From assembly GCA_019359715.1 (NCBI GenBank), contig JAHHGS010000044.1:1-64000 (forward strand): a stretch of DNA of 64,000 bases, given 5' to 3'. Each line of letters starts with the position of its first letter. Position 1 is the stretch's first letter. Of the stretch, positions 1 to 7,686 are shown in pieces. This stretch comes from Aphanocapsa sp. GSE-SYN-MK-11-07L (GTDB taxonomy: Bacteria; Cyanobacteriota; Cyanobacteriia; Thermosynechococcales; Thermosynechococcaceae). Under the pieces are notes generated by a model, which worked only from the letters and a program-made list of their open reading frames with translations, ran no database searches and had not been told where the DNA came from. The position numbers were made by a program, and so were the translations under genes.

Positions 1-63
1 TCGCACCCCACACAGCCGCTTAAATGCTGCGGGGTTGAGGTCTTTAACATCGTTGTAGGTCAT
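1..63 (-). CDS. IS5-type transposase, N-terminal fragment (runs off the left edge)
   Basis: Read on the minus strand, an ATG at 63-61 opens a frame that stays open to the window edge, giving 21 residues that begin MTYNDVKDLNPAAFKRLCGV. A strong AGGAGG ribosome site sits about 7 nt upstream. The opening resembles the N-terminal helix-turn-helix of cyanobacterial IS5-family (DDE_Tnp_4-like) transposases, which commonly start with a phrase close to LKPAEFKRLCGV. The catalytic DDE part lies outside the window. The family call rests on this short segment and on the IS-like terminus beside it. Confidence 0.55.
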   Translation of the reverse strand, partial: MTYNDVKDLNPAAFKRLCGVR

Positions 64-120
64 GAACAAATCCTCCTTTGACCTACTTTCTCCTTAATAC
101 AAATACTTTCGCAAGAGGTC
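1..120 (-). mobile_element. 5' end of an IS5-like insertion sequence
   Basis: The segment upstream of the transposase start ends at about 106-120 in CTTTCGCAAGAGGTC. Read outward-in on the minus strand this is GACCTCTTGCGAAAG, resembling the terminal inverted repeats of cyanobacterial IS5-like elements. Beyond 120 the plus strand at once reads as protein of a different gene, so the junction is placed at about 120/121. The other terminus and any target duplication lie outside the window, so the boundary is inferred. Confidence 0.5.
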
Positions 121-151
121 TAATGTCGTCCAGAGTGCTGCCCTGCCCTGG

Positions 152-1237
152 GTGCAACTGATTACCCCCAAGGATAAAAAGCTGCCCTTCGGTCTGTTCC
201 TCAAGAAAGGCTGCGCGGAAGCAGTCAATTTTCAGCTTTCAGAGGACTGGCAGCCGTTTACAGCTCGCTTTGAGTCCGGCGATGCTGAGGTAGAAGACGA
301 GGGCTATTTAACTCAAACCCTTCGCCTCTGCGTGATTCGTCAAACCAGCTTGGAAGGCTATGGCAGAAACCAGTGGGGCAAGTTTGAGTGGCTAGGGCCA
401 ATGTATGACCAGGGGCAACTGACGGAGATTGGCTTGCGAGTCAAAAATGGCGGTCAGGATTTTTACCAGGCAACGCGCTACCTAGTTTTATTTCAGGACA
501 AGCAAAATCAACTTTTGCAGGATGCGCCGCTGCAACTCAAAGCCAAGGGCGCATTTGGAGCCTCCTTCGGCGTCGAATTGCGGGAATTTCAAAGTGAATT
601 GTCCAAAGCTTTTTTCAAAGCAGCCAAAGCGGCCGGGAAACGCTTTACGGGTGAGCTGAACCAGGAAGCCCTTTCTTTGGGCATCTTCCAAGCCAAGATG
701 GGTCTGCGACGTTCCGAGCAGGGAGCCTACGTTTGCTACTTGAGCGATCGCATCGTGCCAGTCTTCAATTCCGAGAATGTTGGTAAATCCAAGCTGGTTT
801 CTAGACGCGGAGGTGCAGACATCACCCTATATGGCGTGAATTGGGGTGATCTATTTATTGCCAAGGATTCAGAAATAGGACAGATCTTGATCCAAGCCCA
901 CGCTGACCATAGTAATTTTGGTCAACGGGTGCAGCCAGAACCCTTTGTTGGCGTGGGGACAATCCCCAATTCTGAACAAGTGCTAAACAGTCTGCGGTTT
1001 GGCAACAACGGCTCTGTCTTCATTAGTTTCCTTTTCAATTGTTGGGTTGGTGATCGAGTCATCCAGTACCACTGCGAAGCCTTTGGAAACGCTGCTAGCT
1101 GGTTAGCAGACAACCTCCAATCTCTCCAAAAAGTAGAAATTACAGGCACCCGCATCCATGGCACGGTGCGGGTCGAACACATCGAAGCAGTGACCGAGGC
1201 TGAACTTGCTCCACTTAGTGAATTTGACCATTTTTGA
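152..1237 (+). CDS. DUF5895-like protein, 5' end removed by the IS insertion
   Basis: A 361-aa frame can start at GTG 152, but the same frame is open back to about 98. From the IS junction it reads NVVQSAALPWVQLITPKD, which looks like continuing protein rather than leader. The native start and N-terminus are therefore probably lost. The sequence (PWVQLITPKD, then PFGLFLKKG) resembles DUF5895, a family of unknown function that in cyanobacterial mobile DNA often lies next to primase/DUF3987 genes. Here the next gene begins 2 nt after the stop, consistent with one transcriptional unit. No membrane segment or enzyme motif is visible. The family call is from memory of its N-terminal phrase. Whether a stable truncated product is made from the GTG is unknown. 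Confidence 0.6.
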   Translation: MQLITPKDKKLPFGLFLKKGCAEAVNFQLSEDWQPFTARFESGDAEVEDEGYLTQTLRLCVIRQTSLEGYGRNQWGKFEWLGPMYDQGQLTEIGLRVKNGGQDFYQATRYLVLFQDKQNQLLQDAPLQLKAKGAFGASFGVELREFQSELSKAFFKAAKAAGKRFTGELNQEALSLGIFQAKMGLRRSEQGAYVCYLSDRIVPVFNSENVGKSKLVSRRGGADITLYGVNWGDLFIAKDSEIGQILIQAHADHSNFGQRVQPEPFVGVGTIPNSEQVLNSLRFGNNGSVFISFLFNCWVGDRVIQYHCEAFGNAASWLADNLQSLQKVEITGTRIHGTVRVEHIEAVTEAELAPLSEFDHF

Positions 1238-1238
1238 G

Positions 1239-2669
1239 ATGGATGCCGGATCATTGCTGGAACAATTAGCGGCTTTGCCGGAGACTCTGGCACTGGTTGC
1301 GGTGGGTGCGAACAAAGCTCCTTACCATCCCAACTGGCAGCGATCGCCCCTGAACAAAGCACAAATTGAATCCGAGATTCGGGCGGGGCAGTGTAAAGCG
1401 GTGGGAGTGCTCTGTGGTACTGCTTCTGGAGGGCTGGTCTTTCTCGATCATGATGGTGACTCCTGCGATCAATTGATCGAGACCCTTTCAAAACTGTCGC
1501 TGGATGAAGCCCTGCCTAAAACTGTCGGAATTACCTCCGGTAGACCGGGACGGTACCAACTGATTTACCATCTGCCCCAACAGGATTGGAAACAGGTTGC
1601 TACTCGCAAGCTGAAGACGGGTACGACCGATCAAGACGGCAAAGCAGAGATGCTGGAGTTTCGCTGGGATGGGTGTCAGTCGGTTGTGCTGGGTCATCAT
1701 CCCACTACTGGTTTTTATCGCTATTTACCAGGGCAGAGTTTCGCTGACTGTGCCATTGCGATCGCCCCTCAGTGGATGATCCAGCAGATGCAGTCCCAGC
1801 CGCAGTCAAGCACTCCGAGTTGGACAGAGTTTGAACGACAGTTCCGCCTACCCATTGACCAGGTAGTTCCCCTAGAGAACTGCTTGAGCAAAACCAGCCG
1901 GGAATTATTGGCTGGGGTCACACAGGGTAATCGAGATAACGCAGGCGCAAAATTAGCCCGTGACTTGCTTGGCACAGCCCGCTACTTGGAGAGCATTGGT
2001 CAGCATTATGAGGGCAACCCTCGCCAGCGGTTGGATGCATTTTGTACTCGCTGCACACCTCCGCTGAATCAGAAAGATAGCGATCGCCTTTGGAAGTCAG
2101 CCCTGAGAGACGATCCTGGCTCCAGCTTGTCACCCGACCAGATTGAGAGCTGTATCAAAGCCTGGCTGTGGCGGCAGGTGCGAGCAGAACAAGATTCATT
2201 TTCCCGGTCTGTCCCATCAATTGCCCTCTCTGAATCAACAACATCAGCCTCTCCATCTCTAACCTTGGATCAACTCCAACTGCAAATTCGTCAATTTGTT
2301 TCCAGTACTCCCACTGAAACCCAGCTCACCGCCCAGGTCATGGGCTGGGCCTCCCGGATCGGTAAACCAGAGAGTACCCTCTGGTCACTGGTCAAGAGCA
2401 TTCAACAGGAACTGGAACATCAAGAATCTCGCAGCGAAGCCCGGACAGAAGTTGATCACCTAACCCGGTTGGCTGCCTATCAACCCAGCTTAATCCAGTA
2501 TCTCGATCCGTTTCTGGCCCACCCCTTAGACCAAATCGCGCACTGGATGAGAACCACCAGTATGGCAATGCTGACAACGCTTTTGCCCACAGCGGGCAGC
2601 CTTTTGCCCGTGGGCACCGAACTAGAACTCAACTGCGGTACCGAGCATCTGGTCTACCCGATTCTCTAG
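1239..2669 (+). CDS. Primase-polymerase (PrimPol-type) half of a replication protein, cut short by TAG
   Basis: The likely start is ATG 1239 (MDAGSLLEQLAALP), 2 nt after the preceding stop; a TTG at 1206 in the same frame overlaps the upstream gene and is less likely. Residues about 10-200 look like a bifunctional DNA primase/polymerase N-terminal domain: GANKAPYHPNW near the start, GVLCGTASGGLVFLDHDGD with the acidic metal-binding cluster, then ITSGRPGRYQLIYHLP. The C-terminal half is a helical linker. The frame ends at TAG 2667-2669, and the next codon continues in the same frame straight into the DUF3987 part. This is therefore probably the front half of one roughly 1,000-residue protein. 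It would start or perform DNA synthesis for the mobile element. Confidence 0.7.
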   Translation: MDAGSLLEQLAALPETLALVAVGANKAPYHPNWQRSPLNKAQIESEIRAGQCKAVGVLCGTASGGLVFLDHDGDSCDQLIETLSKLSLDEALPKTVGITSGRPGRYQLIYHLPQQDWKQVATRKLKTGTTDQDGKAEMLEFRWDGCQSVVLGHHPTTGFYRYLPGQSFADCAIAIAPQWMIQQMQSQPQSSTPSWTEFERQFRLPIDQVVPLENCLSKTSRELLAGVTQGNRDNAGAKLARDLLGTARYLESIGQHYEGNPRQRLDAFCTRCTPPLNQKDSDRLWKSALRDDPGSSLSPDQIESCIKAWLWRQVRAEQDSFSRSVPSIALSESTTSASPSLTLDQLQLQIRQFVSSTPTETQLTAQVMGWASRIGKPESTLWSLVKSIQQELEHQESRSEARTEVDHLTRLAAYQPSLIQYLDPFLAHPLDQIAHWMRTTSMAMLTTLLPTAGSLLPVGTELELNCGTEHLVYPIL

Positions 2670-2678
2670 ACGGGCATT

Positions 2679-4286
2679 GTGGCTGAGAGTGGCAGCGGTA
2701 AGTCGCCAGCTCAGAAAACGATTCTCAAACCCCTATTTCGTCTGCAAGCCGAAGCTGAAGAAGTCTACCGAGTTGCCCTAGAAATCTGGGAAGACGAATG
2801 TCAGCGTTTCAAGGAAGCGGGACACGGTACATCCAAAAAACCTAAGCCCAGAGACTACTTCACCACTGATGCCACCCGCGAAGCTGTCGTGCAAATTCAG
2901 GCTAATCAACCCAACTGTGGTTTCCTGGGCTGGTTCGATGAGTTATCTGCTCTAATCCGGGGCCAGAATCAATACCGCAACGGTCGCGGTACCGATAAAG
3001 AATCCCTCCTGTCCGGTCGGGATGGCAGCGCTCAGAAGGTTGATCGGGCGGGTGGCAAACGCCTGTTCATTGCCCGCTCTGCTTATTCCATCACGGGCAG
3101 TACCCAACCGGATACCCTGCGATCGCTGATGGGTGATTTTTCTGATCCGACGGGTCAGTGGGCCCGCTTTCTCTGGTGCTTTCTACCGATTCGTCCCGCT
3201 CCCTATCCTGAACAAGCTGTTCGTCTGGATGTTTCAAACCTGCTTGAAGGCATCTACCGGCGTTTGGCAGAGTTCCCAGCCATGACGTATCGCCTCAGCC
3301 CTGGTGCCAAGAACCACTACATTCACTGGTACAACGAGCTGGATCGGCTGCGGTTGCAGGAAGTCAAGCAGAGCCTGCGGGCAGTCTACGCCAAGTTCAA
3401 GAGTGATACTGGCGTGTTGGTGTTGCTGCTGCACTGTCTCAACGCCGCGATCTCTGGACAGCTCCCGGCTGAGCAGGTTGCTGAGGCAACTATGCAGTCC
3501 GCGATTCAGCTCAGCAAATTTTATCTGGGGCAGGTGAAGTTGATTCATAGCGAAGGGGATGCCCTTGATCATGACCTCACCCCCAGCTACTGCAAGATCT
3601 TGTCGCTCTCTCAGCGCAAAGGATGGGTGACTGCCAGGGATATTTATCGAGCCAGAGCGGTGGGCGATCGCAAAGCCACTCTCAATCAAATCCGAGGATT
3701 GATGCGCGAATTGGTGACAATGGGGCTTGCACAAGCCCGAAATCAGGGCAATCGTTTGGAAATTCGGGCTTTTAACCCTGGTGACACTCATCCAAATACT
3801 GATGATAATCCCCCAAAAAGTGGTGACAATCCTTCAGAGTTTGGTGACAGTCTCCTGAACGCTGGTGACAATTGGACTACCGAGAGAGATAAGCGCGAAC
3901 TTGCCTCGATACGACACTCCGTGAATAGAACTTTCACCAGCGACAATCCGAATGTCACCAAGAATGGTGCAGTTGTCACCACACTGTCACCAGGTTGGCA
4001 AAGCCGAAAAGCCCTTCCCAACCAAGGTTCTACTCCAAACAAGGTTGAGTTTGTCACCACTGAACAACACCAACCCTTCAAAGCTCGACCACCAAATTTT
4101 GTTAAATCTACGATTCAGGTCGGTGATGTCTGTCGCTATCGAGACCCTGATGGAGCTATGAAAGTCACCTGTTGGGGCAAAGACCTACAGGTAGTAGCAA
4201 TTGAGAAGGACATAGCCACCGTCAAGGCAAACCAATGGGTTCATTCCTATCAGGTAGAGATGCGCTACTTACGAAAATTGAGGTAA
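2679..4286 (+). CDS. DUF3987 P-loop half of the replication protein, separated by an in-frame TAG
   Basis: This is the same frame as the upstream gene, re-opening after one TAG; GTG 2679 is the first possible start. The start falls inside what should be a Walker A-like motif, AESGSGKSPAQKTILKPL, so a product made only from here would have almost no N-terminus. Further on are GFLGWFDELSALIRGQNQY (Walker B-like, WFDE) and SITGSTQPDTLRSLMGDFSD, typical of DUF3987 helicase/primase-associated proteins of phages and mobile elements. The C-terminal 150 residues are rich in D/N/S/P with GDN and GDS repeats and look disordered, followed by a short conserved tail (VGDVCRYRDPDGAMKVTCWG). The family pairing with a PrimPol domain supports a replication role. 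Whether the pair still works depends on suppression or readthrough. Confidence 0.7.
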   Translation: MAESGSGKSPAQKTILKPLFRLQAEAEEVYRVALEIWEDECQRFKEAGHGTSKKPKPRDYFTTDATREAVVQIQANQPNCGFLGWFDELSALIRGQNQYRNGRGTDKESLLSGRDGSAQKVDRAGGKRLFIARSAYSITGSTQPDTLRSLMGDFSDPTGQWARFLWCFLPIRPAPYPEQAVRLDVSNLLEGIYRRLAEFPAMTYRLSPGAKNHYIHWYNELDRLRLQEVKQSLRAVYAKFKSDTGVLVLLLHCLNAAISGQLPAEQVAEATMQSAIQLSKFYLGQVKLIHSEGDALDHDLTPSYCKILSLSQRKGWVTARDIYRARAVGDRKATLNQIRGLMRELVTMGLAQARNQGNRLEIRAFNPGDTHPNTDDNPPKSGDNPSEFGDSLLNAGDNWTTERDKRELASIRHSVNRTFTSDNPNVTKNGAVVTTLSPGWQSRKALPNQGSTPNKVEFVTTEQHQPFKARPPNFVKSTIQVGDVCRYRDPDGAMKVTCWGKDLQVVAIEKDIATVKANQWVHSYQVEMRYLRKLR

Positions 4287-4293
4287 GTCCAAG

Positions 4294-4440
4294 ATGACTG
4301 AAATTCTATCTCAGAAATTAGGGTGGGTTGAGTTGAAAGAAAAAAAATGGGCAATAGGTTGTCACTATTCCCATCAGGATTGGCAATTACTGAAATGGAT
4401 CAACTCCATAAATCCTCTAGGAGGTAAGGAGGATGTCTGA
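4294..4440 (+). CDS. Small 48-residue protein, translationally overlapped with the next gene
   Basis: ATG 4294 lies 7 nt after the DUF3987 stop and opens 48 codons ending at TGA 4438-4440. The product begins MTEILSQKLGWVELKEKKWA and is rich in Trp, Lys and Gln. Its last codons contain the GGAGGTAAGGAGG ribosome site of the following gene, whose ATG at 4433 overlaps this ORF by 8 nt, a typical coupling arrangement. No family was recognised. The evidence for a real gene is position, overlap and a plausible protein-like composition; chance occurrence is possible. Confidence 0.45.
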   Translation: MTEILSQKLGWVELKEKKWAIGCHYSHQDWQLLKWINSINPLGGKEDV

Positions 4441-4789
4441 CCTGAACCGCTATCACATGGAAACCATCAAAGCGATTGCTGATTTGACCACTGCTGACCA
4501 GCAAATTGCTGAACTACTCCAGGAGCGGAACCGAATGCTACAGGAGTGTGTCAGTTTGCTCAGGCAAGAAGTCAGCGATATATGGGTATCTGCCGATGAT
4601 TTTGCCAGCACTGCCCAGATTCCGATCACCCCATACCGAGTAATGGATGATCGTCGCGAAGGTCGGCTCAAAGAGGGATTTCACTGGATCAATCTCAGTG
4701 AGGGGGATCGTGGCACCTTTGTATTTTGTGTACGTACTTGCAAGGCTTATTACACCACTACCGCACGCAAGCGCAAACCTAGGGCTTAA
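4433..4789 (+). CDS. Possible excisionase-like small DNA-binding protein of the element
   Basis: A 118-residue basic protein with a very strong ribosome site (GGAGG twice) just before ATG 4433. Residues about 8-50 form a heptad-rich helix (ADQQIAELLQERNRMLQECV) likely to be a coiled coil. Residues about 52-85 (VSADDFASTAQIPITPYRVM, then REGRLKEGFHW) resemble the winged-helix core of excisionases, in which a phrase like GRLKPGVHW is common. The tail is basic (TTTARKRKPRA). It converges on the integrase gene with a 4-nt overlap of the two 3' ends. A recombination directionality factor or element regulator is inferred from fold-like similarity and position only. Confidence 0.5.
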   Translation: MSDLNRYHMETIKAIADLTTADQQIAELLQERNRMLQECVSLLRQEVSDIWVSADDFASTAQIPITPYRVMDDRREGRLKEGFHWINLSEGDRGTFVFCVRTCKAYYTTTARKRKPRA

Positions 4790-5907
4790 TCGGGCGGTTG
4801 GGGTCTATCTGGTCGGTTCATCAGAATTTCAAACGCCCGATTGTGGTGGCGTTCATCGATCCAGTGAAAATACAGATCAGTATGAACCTGTACACTATGG
4901 CCCATTTGAGCCGCAGACAGAGCAATATCCCATCCAAAATGAAGAGTTCGTACTGCCCAGGCATGGCGAAGGTGGAGAGGAGAAAATGGTACCCCTGCAT
5001 CCTTAAAATAGTCGTTGACACGATGGCTGTAGTCTGAATTATTTTTGCAATTTACTCCTGGCAGCAACGGTTCATCCAATTTCCAGCGTTCCCTCCATTC
5101 TGGATAGCATGGCCATACCCGACGAGGGCCCGTTTTTCCATCTAAAACCATTAAGATTCCAGGTTCAGCCTTTAAGCTCTCTAAATCCAACCAGAAACTT
5201 TCTGAGGGCCTCAAGCCATAGGTTGCCAAGATGCCAAACACCCACCGCCAACCTGGATTTTTAATTTGGTGCCAACATTGGCTGATGATTTCATCATCAG
5301 GGATTTGTTTTGGAGACACCCGTCGAGGCGAGTAATTTCCACCCAGACGCTTCAAATCCACCTCAACCCCAGCAAACTTAGCAAGTGTATTGAAAGCCAT
5401 ACAAACCCGTTTGCGGCTCTTACTATCTGGTTCGGTACCGGACACTGCTTGCAAAATCAACTCGGAGGTTAGTGCTTCATCTTCAGGGAGTTTTTTAAAT
5501 GCCTTCAAATAATCCCCGTTCCAGGTAGTCTCAGTTTTAGGAGTCCGTTGCCGCCTGATAAAGTAGTCCTGCTCCAACTGAGAAACCCATTCGGCAATGG
5601 TTGTTGGCGGGCTAGTAGCGTCATTGTTGGGCTTCGGACGCAAGTAAGGTTCCCAGTCAAACTGGTGCTTAGCTAGAAGTGCTCCGATCAGCCGGGCTTC
5701 GTTTTCAGCGTGTTTGATCCCCGCTGGATTAGCGTAACTTCCTAGAGAAATTGTCTGTTGATGCGGAAGTGTTCGCGAACTTCCCGGTTTGGGCGGTAAA
5801 GTTGCCCTCAGGAACAGAGAATTTTTAATGCGGCAAATCGTTACGCCTACCCTGGAATTTTTGAGGCGTTCATTTGCTTCTTTAAGCTGGAGGTCAATCT
5901 TATCCAA
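4786..5907 (-). CDS. Tyrosine recombinase (integrase)
   Basis: A 373-residue integrase of the phage/element type. The N-terminal half (residues 1-190) holds an SAM-like core-binding region (IAEWVSQLEQDYFIRRQRTP). The catalytic half shows YGLRPSESFWL (first catalytic Arg), LDGKTGPRRVWP (catalytic Lys), LHLRHAWAVR (His-x-x-Arg) and GHSVQVHTDLYFHW, with the GH pair and a nucleophilic Tyr in LYFHW. All catalytic residues therefore appear present. It would integrate and, with a directionality factor, excise the element lying to its left. It is transcribed toward the replication genes. The attachment site is expected in 5908-6150 but is not identified. Confidence 0.88.
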   Translation of the reverse strand: MDKIDLQLKEANERLKNSRVGVTICRIKNSLFLRATLPPKPGSSRTLPHQQTISLGSYANPAGIKHAENEARLIGALLAKHQFDWEPYLRPKPNNDATSPPTTIAEWVSQLEQDYFIRRQRTPKTETTWNGDYLKAFKKLPEDEALTSELILQAVSGTEPDSKSRKRVCMAFNTLAKFAGVEVDLKRLGGNYSPRRVSPKQIPDDEIISQCWHQIKNPGWRWVFGILATYGLRPSESFWLDLESLKAEPGILMVLDGKTGPRRVWPCYPEWRERWKLDEPLLPGVNCKNNSDYSHRVNDYFKDAGVPFSPLHLRHAWAVRTLHFGWDIALSAAQMGHSVQVHTDLYFHWIDERHHNRAFEILMNRPDRPQPPD

Positions 5908-6148
5908 TGCAAAGTTGTTTACTAAATATTTACTAATTTTAGGCTAGATTTGACTGGTTTTTACTAGCTTTTATTATTTAGAATGCCTATGAAAAGCTTG
6001 CCAAGAGGTCGCCATGGCAGCCACTACATCAAAAACTCATCTGAAAACATGAAGGATTCGAATTCCCCTGGGGGTATTGCTCAAACTCTTTCTAGCAGCG
6101 CATCTGCTGATTTAATTGAACTTTCTCCGAACCCACCGGACTAGATAC
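5908..6148. other. AT-rich spacer beyond the integrase; candidate attachment region
   Basis: No gene is seen here. The stretch starts with the AT-rich integrase leader. At 5996-6010 it contains GCTTGCCAAGAGGTC, which shares AAGAGGTC with the IS terminus at 106-120. At about 6057-6078 there is a GGATTCGAATTCC-like sequence reminiscent of a tRNA T-arm, but no complete tRNA could be folded around it. An element end is plausible here because the integrase faces away from it, but no direct repeat partner was found in the window. Confidence 0.35.
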
Positions 6149-6313
6149 CTATTCACATTGCGCCAAATTTGACGGAGTTCTGAGATGCATCAGGGCTTTC
6201 ATCAGCAGATCGTGATTGATGTTGTCAAAGAGTCCTCGGATGTCGAGCTCGACAACCCAGTCATCAATACTCTGGACAGTTCTTAGAATAAATGCTGAAA
6301 CCCGCATTCTAAG
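6149..6313 (-). pseudogene. Remnant of a group II intron reverse transcriptase
   Basis: On the minus strand about 55 codons are open and read ILRTVQSIDDWVVELDIRG followed by LFDNINHDLLMKALMHLRTP before a stop at 6151-6149. The phrase [DW]VVELDI-x-G-x-FDNI-x-HDLL is the signature around reverse-transcriptase motif 2 of group II intron maturases. The frame is lost immediately upstream, and the YADD catalytic motif, maturase domain and intron RNA structure are absent. This is a short fossil between the integrase and the P450 gene. Confidence 0.65.
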
Positions 6314-6380
6314 GAACAAAACCCGCTCAGTGGTTGTCGTCCTCTAGCCGCGCAATCGGAAACCTCGCCGATCGCAGAAC

Positions 6381-7631
6381 TTAAAATAGACAGGGCAATA
6401 TTTCTGGGCCGCGATTGCCAGCATTGCGATACCAGCCGATCGGCTGGCTAGGATCAAGCCTTAGGTTTGGCAGTCGTCGGAACAGCGTCGCTAGGGCAAT
6501 GTTAGCCTCTTGTTTGGCTAAAACCGCGCCTAGACAGGTGTGAGGGCCATGACCAAAGCTGAGGGGTTTCCCAGAACAGCGGTTGATCTCAAATTGATCG
6601 GGATCGGTAAAGTGGTCGGGATCGCGGTTGGCAGAGGCAATATTAAGTTGCACAATCTGTCCTTGGTGAATCAAATTGCCATGTAACTCAAAGTCTTGAA
6701 GGGCAATGCGGGGAATTAGTGTGACCGGCGGTTCGTAGCGGAGGACTTCTTGAATAACATTAGTTAAAAGGTCTGGTTTTGACTGAAGCTGCGACCATTG
6801 TGCCGGATGTGTCAACAGCAAATAAACAGCATTGCCGATCAAGTTTCTGACTGCCAGATGACCTGCCAGCAAAATCAGCATTGCATTGGCGATAATTTCA
6901 TCGTCGGTGAAATTTCCGGTCTCCGTTTCGGCTTTGATGAGGGTACTCAAAAAATCATCTTGGGGCGCGCGTCGCCGATCGGCAATTAATTCTTGGGTGT
7001 AACCGATCAATCCATTGGCGCTTGCTACCATGCGTCGGGTTGTCTCGGCTGTAATTGGCAGGATGTTGAAAAAGTCTACAAAATCGACTGACCATTGCAC
7101 CACCTGATCCCGATCCTGCGATCGCACCCCCAGAAAGTCACTCAGAACGTAGGCCGTCATCAGGAAACCATATTCACTGGAGACATCTATAAATCCTTGA
7201 GCTTCAACTCGATCAAGGAGTTGATCGGCAGAGTGCTGAATTTGATCTTTGAGACCGTGAGCGATCGCGGCATTGAAGCCCAAATGTAAGAAATCACGAA
7301 TGCGGGTATGTTCCTCTGCGTCCTTCATCAATACCCATTGCTCAAGATAGGGTGCGATCGTCCGCAACTCTTGCCGAACTTCCTCAGGAGCCGCATCCAC
7401 AAAGCCGATCATTCGATTGGCACTGAGCCTGGAATCACTGAACAGAGCAGCAACATCCGCGTATTTGAAAATGAACCATTGCTGAAGGGGCGGATAAAAA
7501 AAGACCGGATGATTTTCCCGAAAATATTGCAGATCAGGAAAGGGATTATCTAGTTTTTGAGGATCATTGAGGAAAAATTCAGCACCTGCTCTGGGATCAG
7601 GACTGAAAAGCTGTTCGGCCGTTGATTTCAT
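6381..7631 (-). CDS. Cytochrome P450 with a non-canonical I-helix
   Basis: A 416-residue soluble bacterial P450, the usual length, with RBS AAGGAG 5 nt before ATG. The haem-binding loop FGHGPHTCLGAVLA, the K-helix motif EVLRYEPP (ExxR) and the PERF-like region DPDHFTDPDQFEINR are intact. The I-helix reads LLAGHLAVRNLIGN where most relatives have AGHETT-x-N, so both the acid and the threonine used for oxygen activation are replaced. It probably oxidises a small hydrophobic molecule with ferredoxin as donor, but the substrate cannot be told. No redox partner or biosynthetic cluster lies beside it: the neighbours are an intron fossil and a SNF2 helicase. Confidence 0.93.
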   Translation of the reverse strand: MKSTAEQLFSPDPRAGAEFFLNDPQKLDNPFPDLQYFRENHPVFFYPPLQQWFIFKYADVAALFSDSRLSANRMIGFVDAAPEEVRQELRTIAPYLEQWVLMKDAEEHTRIRDFLHLGFNAAIAHGLKDQIQHSADQLLDRVEAQGFIDVSSEYGFLMTAYVLSDFLGVRSQDRDQVVQWSVDFVDFFNILPITAETTRRMVASANGLIGYTQELIADRRRAPQDDFLSTLIKAETETGNFTDDEIIANAMLILLAGHLAVRNLIGNAVYLLLTHPAQWSQLQSKPDLLTNVIQEVLRYEPPVTLIPRIALQDFELHGNLIHQGQIVQLNIASANRDPDHFTDPDQFEINRCSGKPLSFGHGPHTCLGAVLAKQEANIALATLFRRLPNLRLDPSQPIGWYRNAGNRGPEILPCLF

Positions 7632-7686
7632 TTCTGCTCCTTAAAAAAGCTTCAAAAATTACCCTAAGCGGTTCTGCATTAGTCAC

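Noticed and set aside
1206-1238. TTG 1206 as start of the PrimPol gene
   Set aside because: It overlaps the preceding gene by 32 nt and adds residues not typical of the family; ATG 1239 fits the short intergenic gap.
922-1491. Long minus-strand open frame overlapping the DUF5895-like and PrimPol genes
   Set aside because: It is antisense to two better-supported genes, has no family resemblance, and shows the composition of a shadow frame.
6050-6080. tRNA T-arm-like sequence near the integrase (GGATTCGAATTCC)
   Set aside because: No acceptor, D or anticodon arms could be built around it on either strand, so a tRNA gene or half-tRNA attachment site is not supported.
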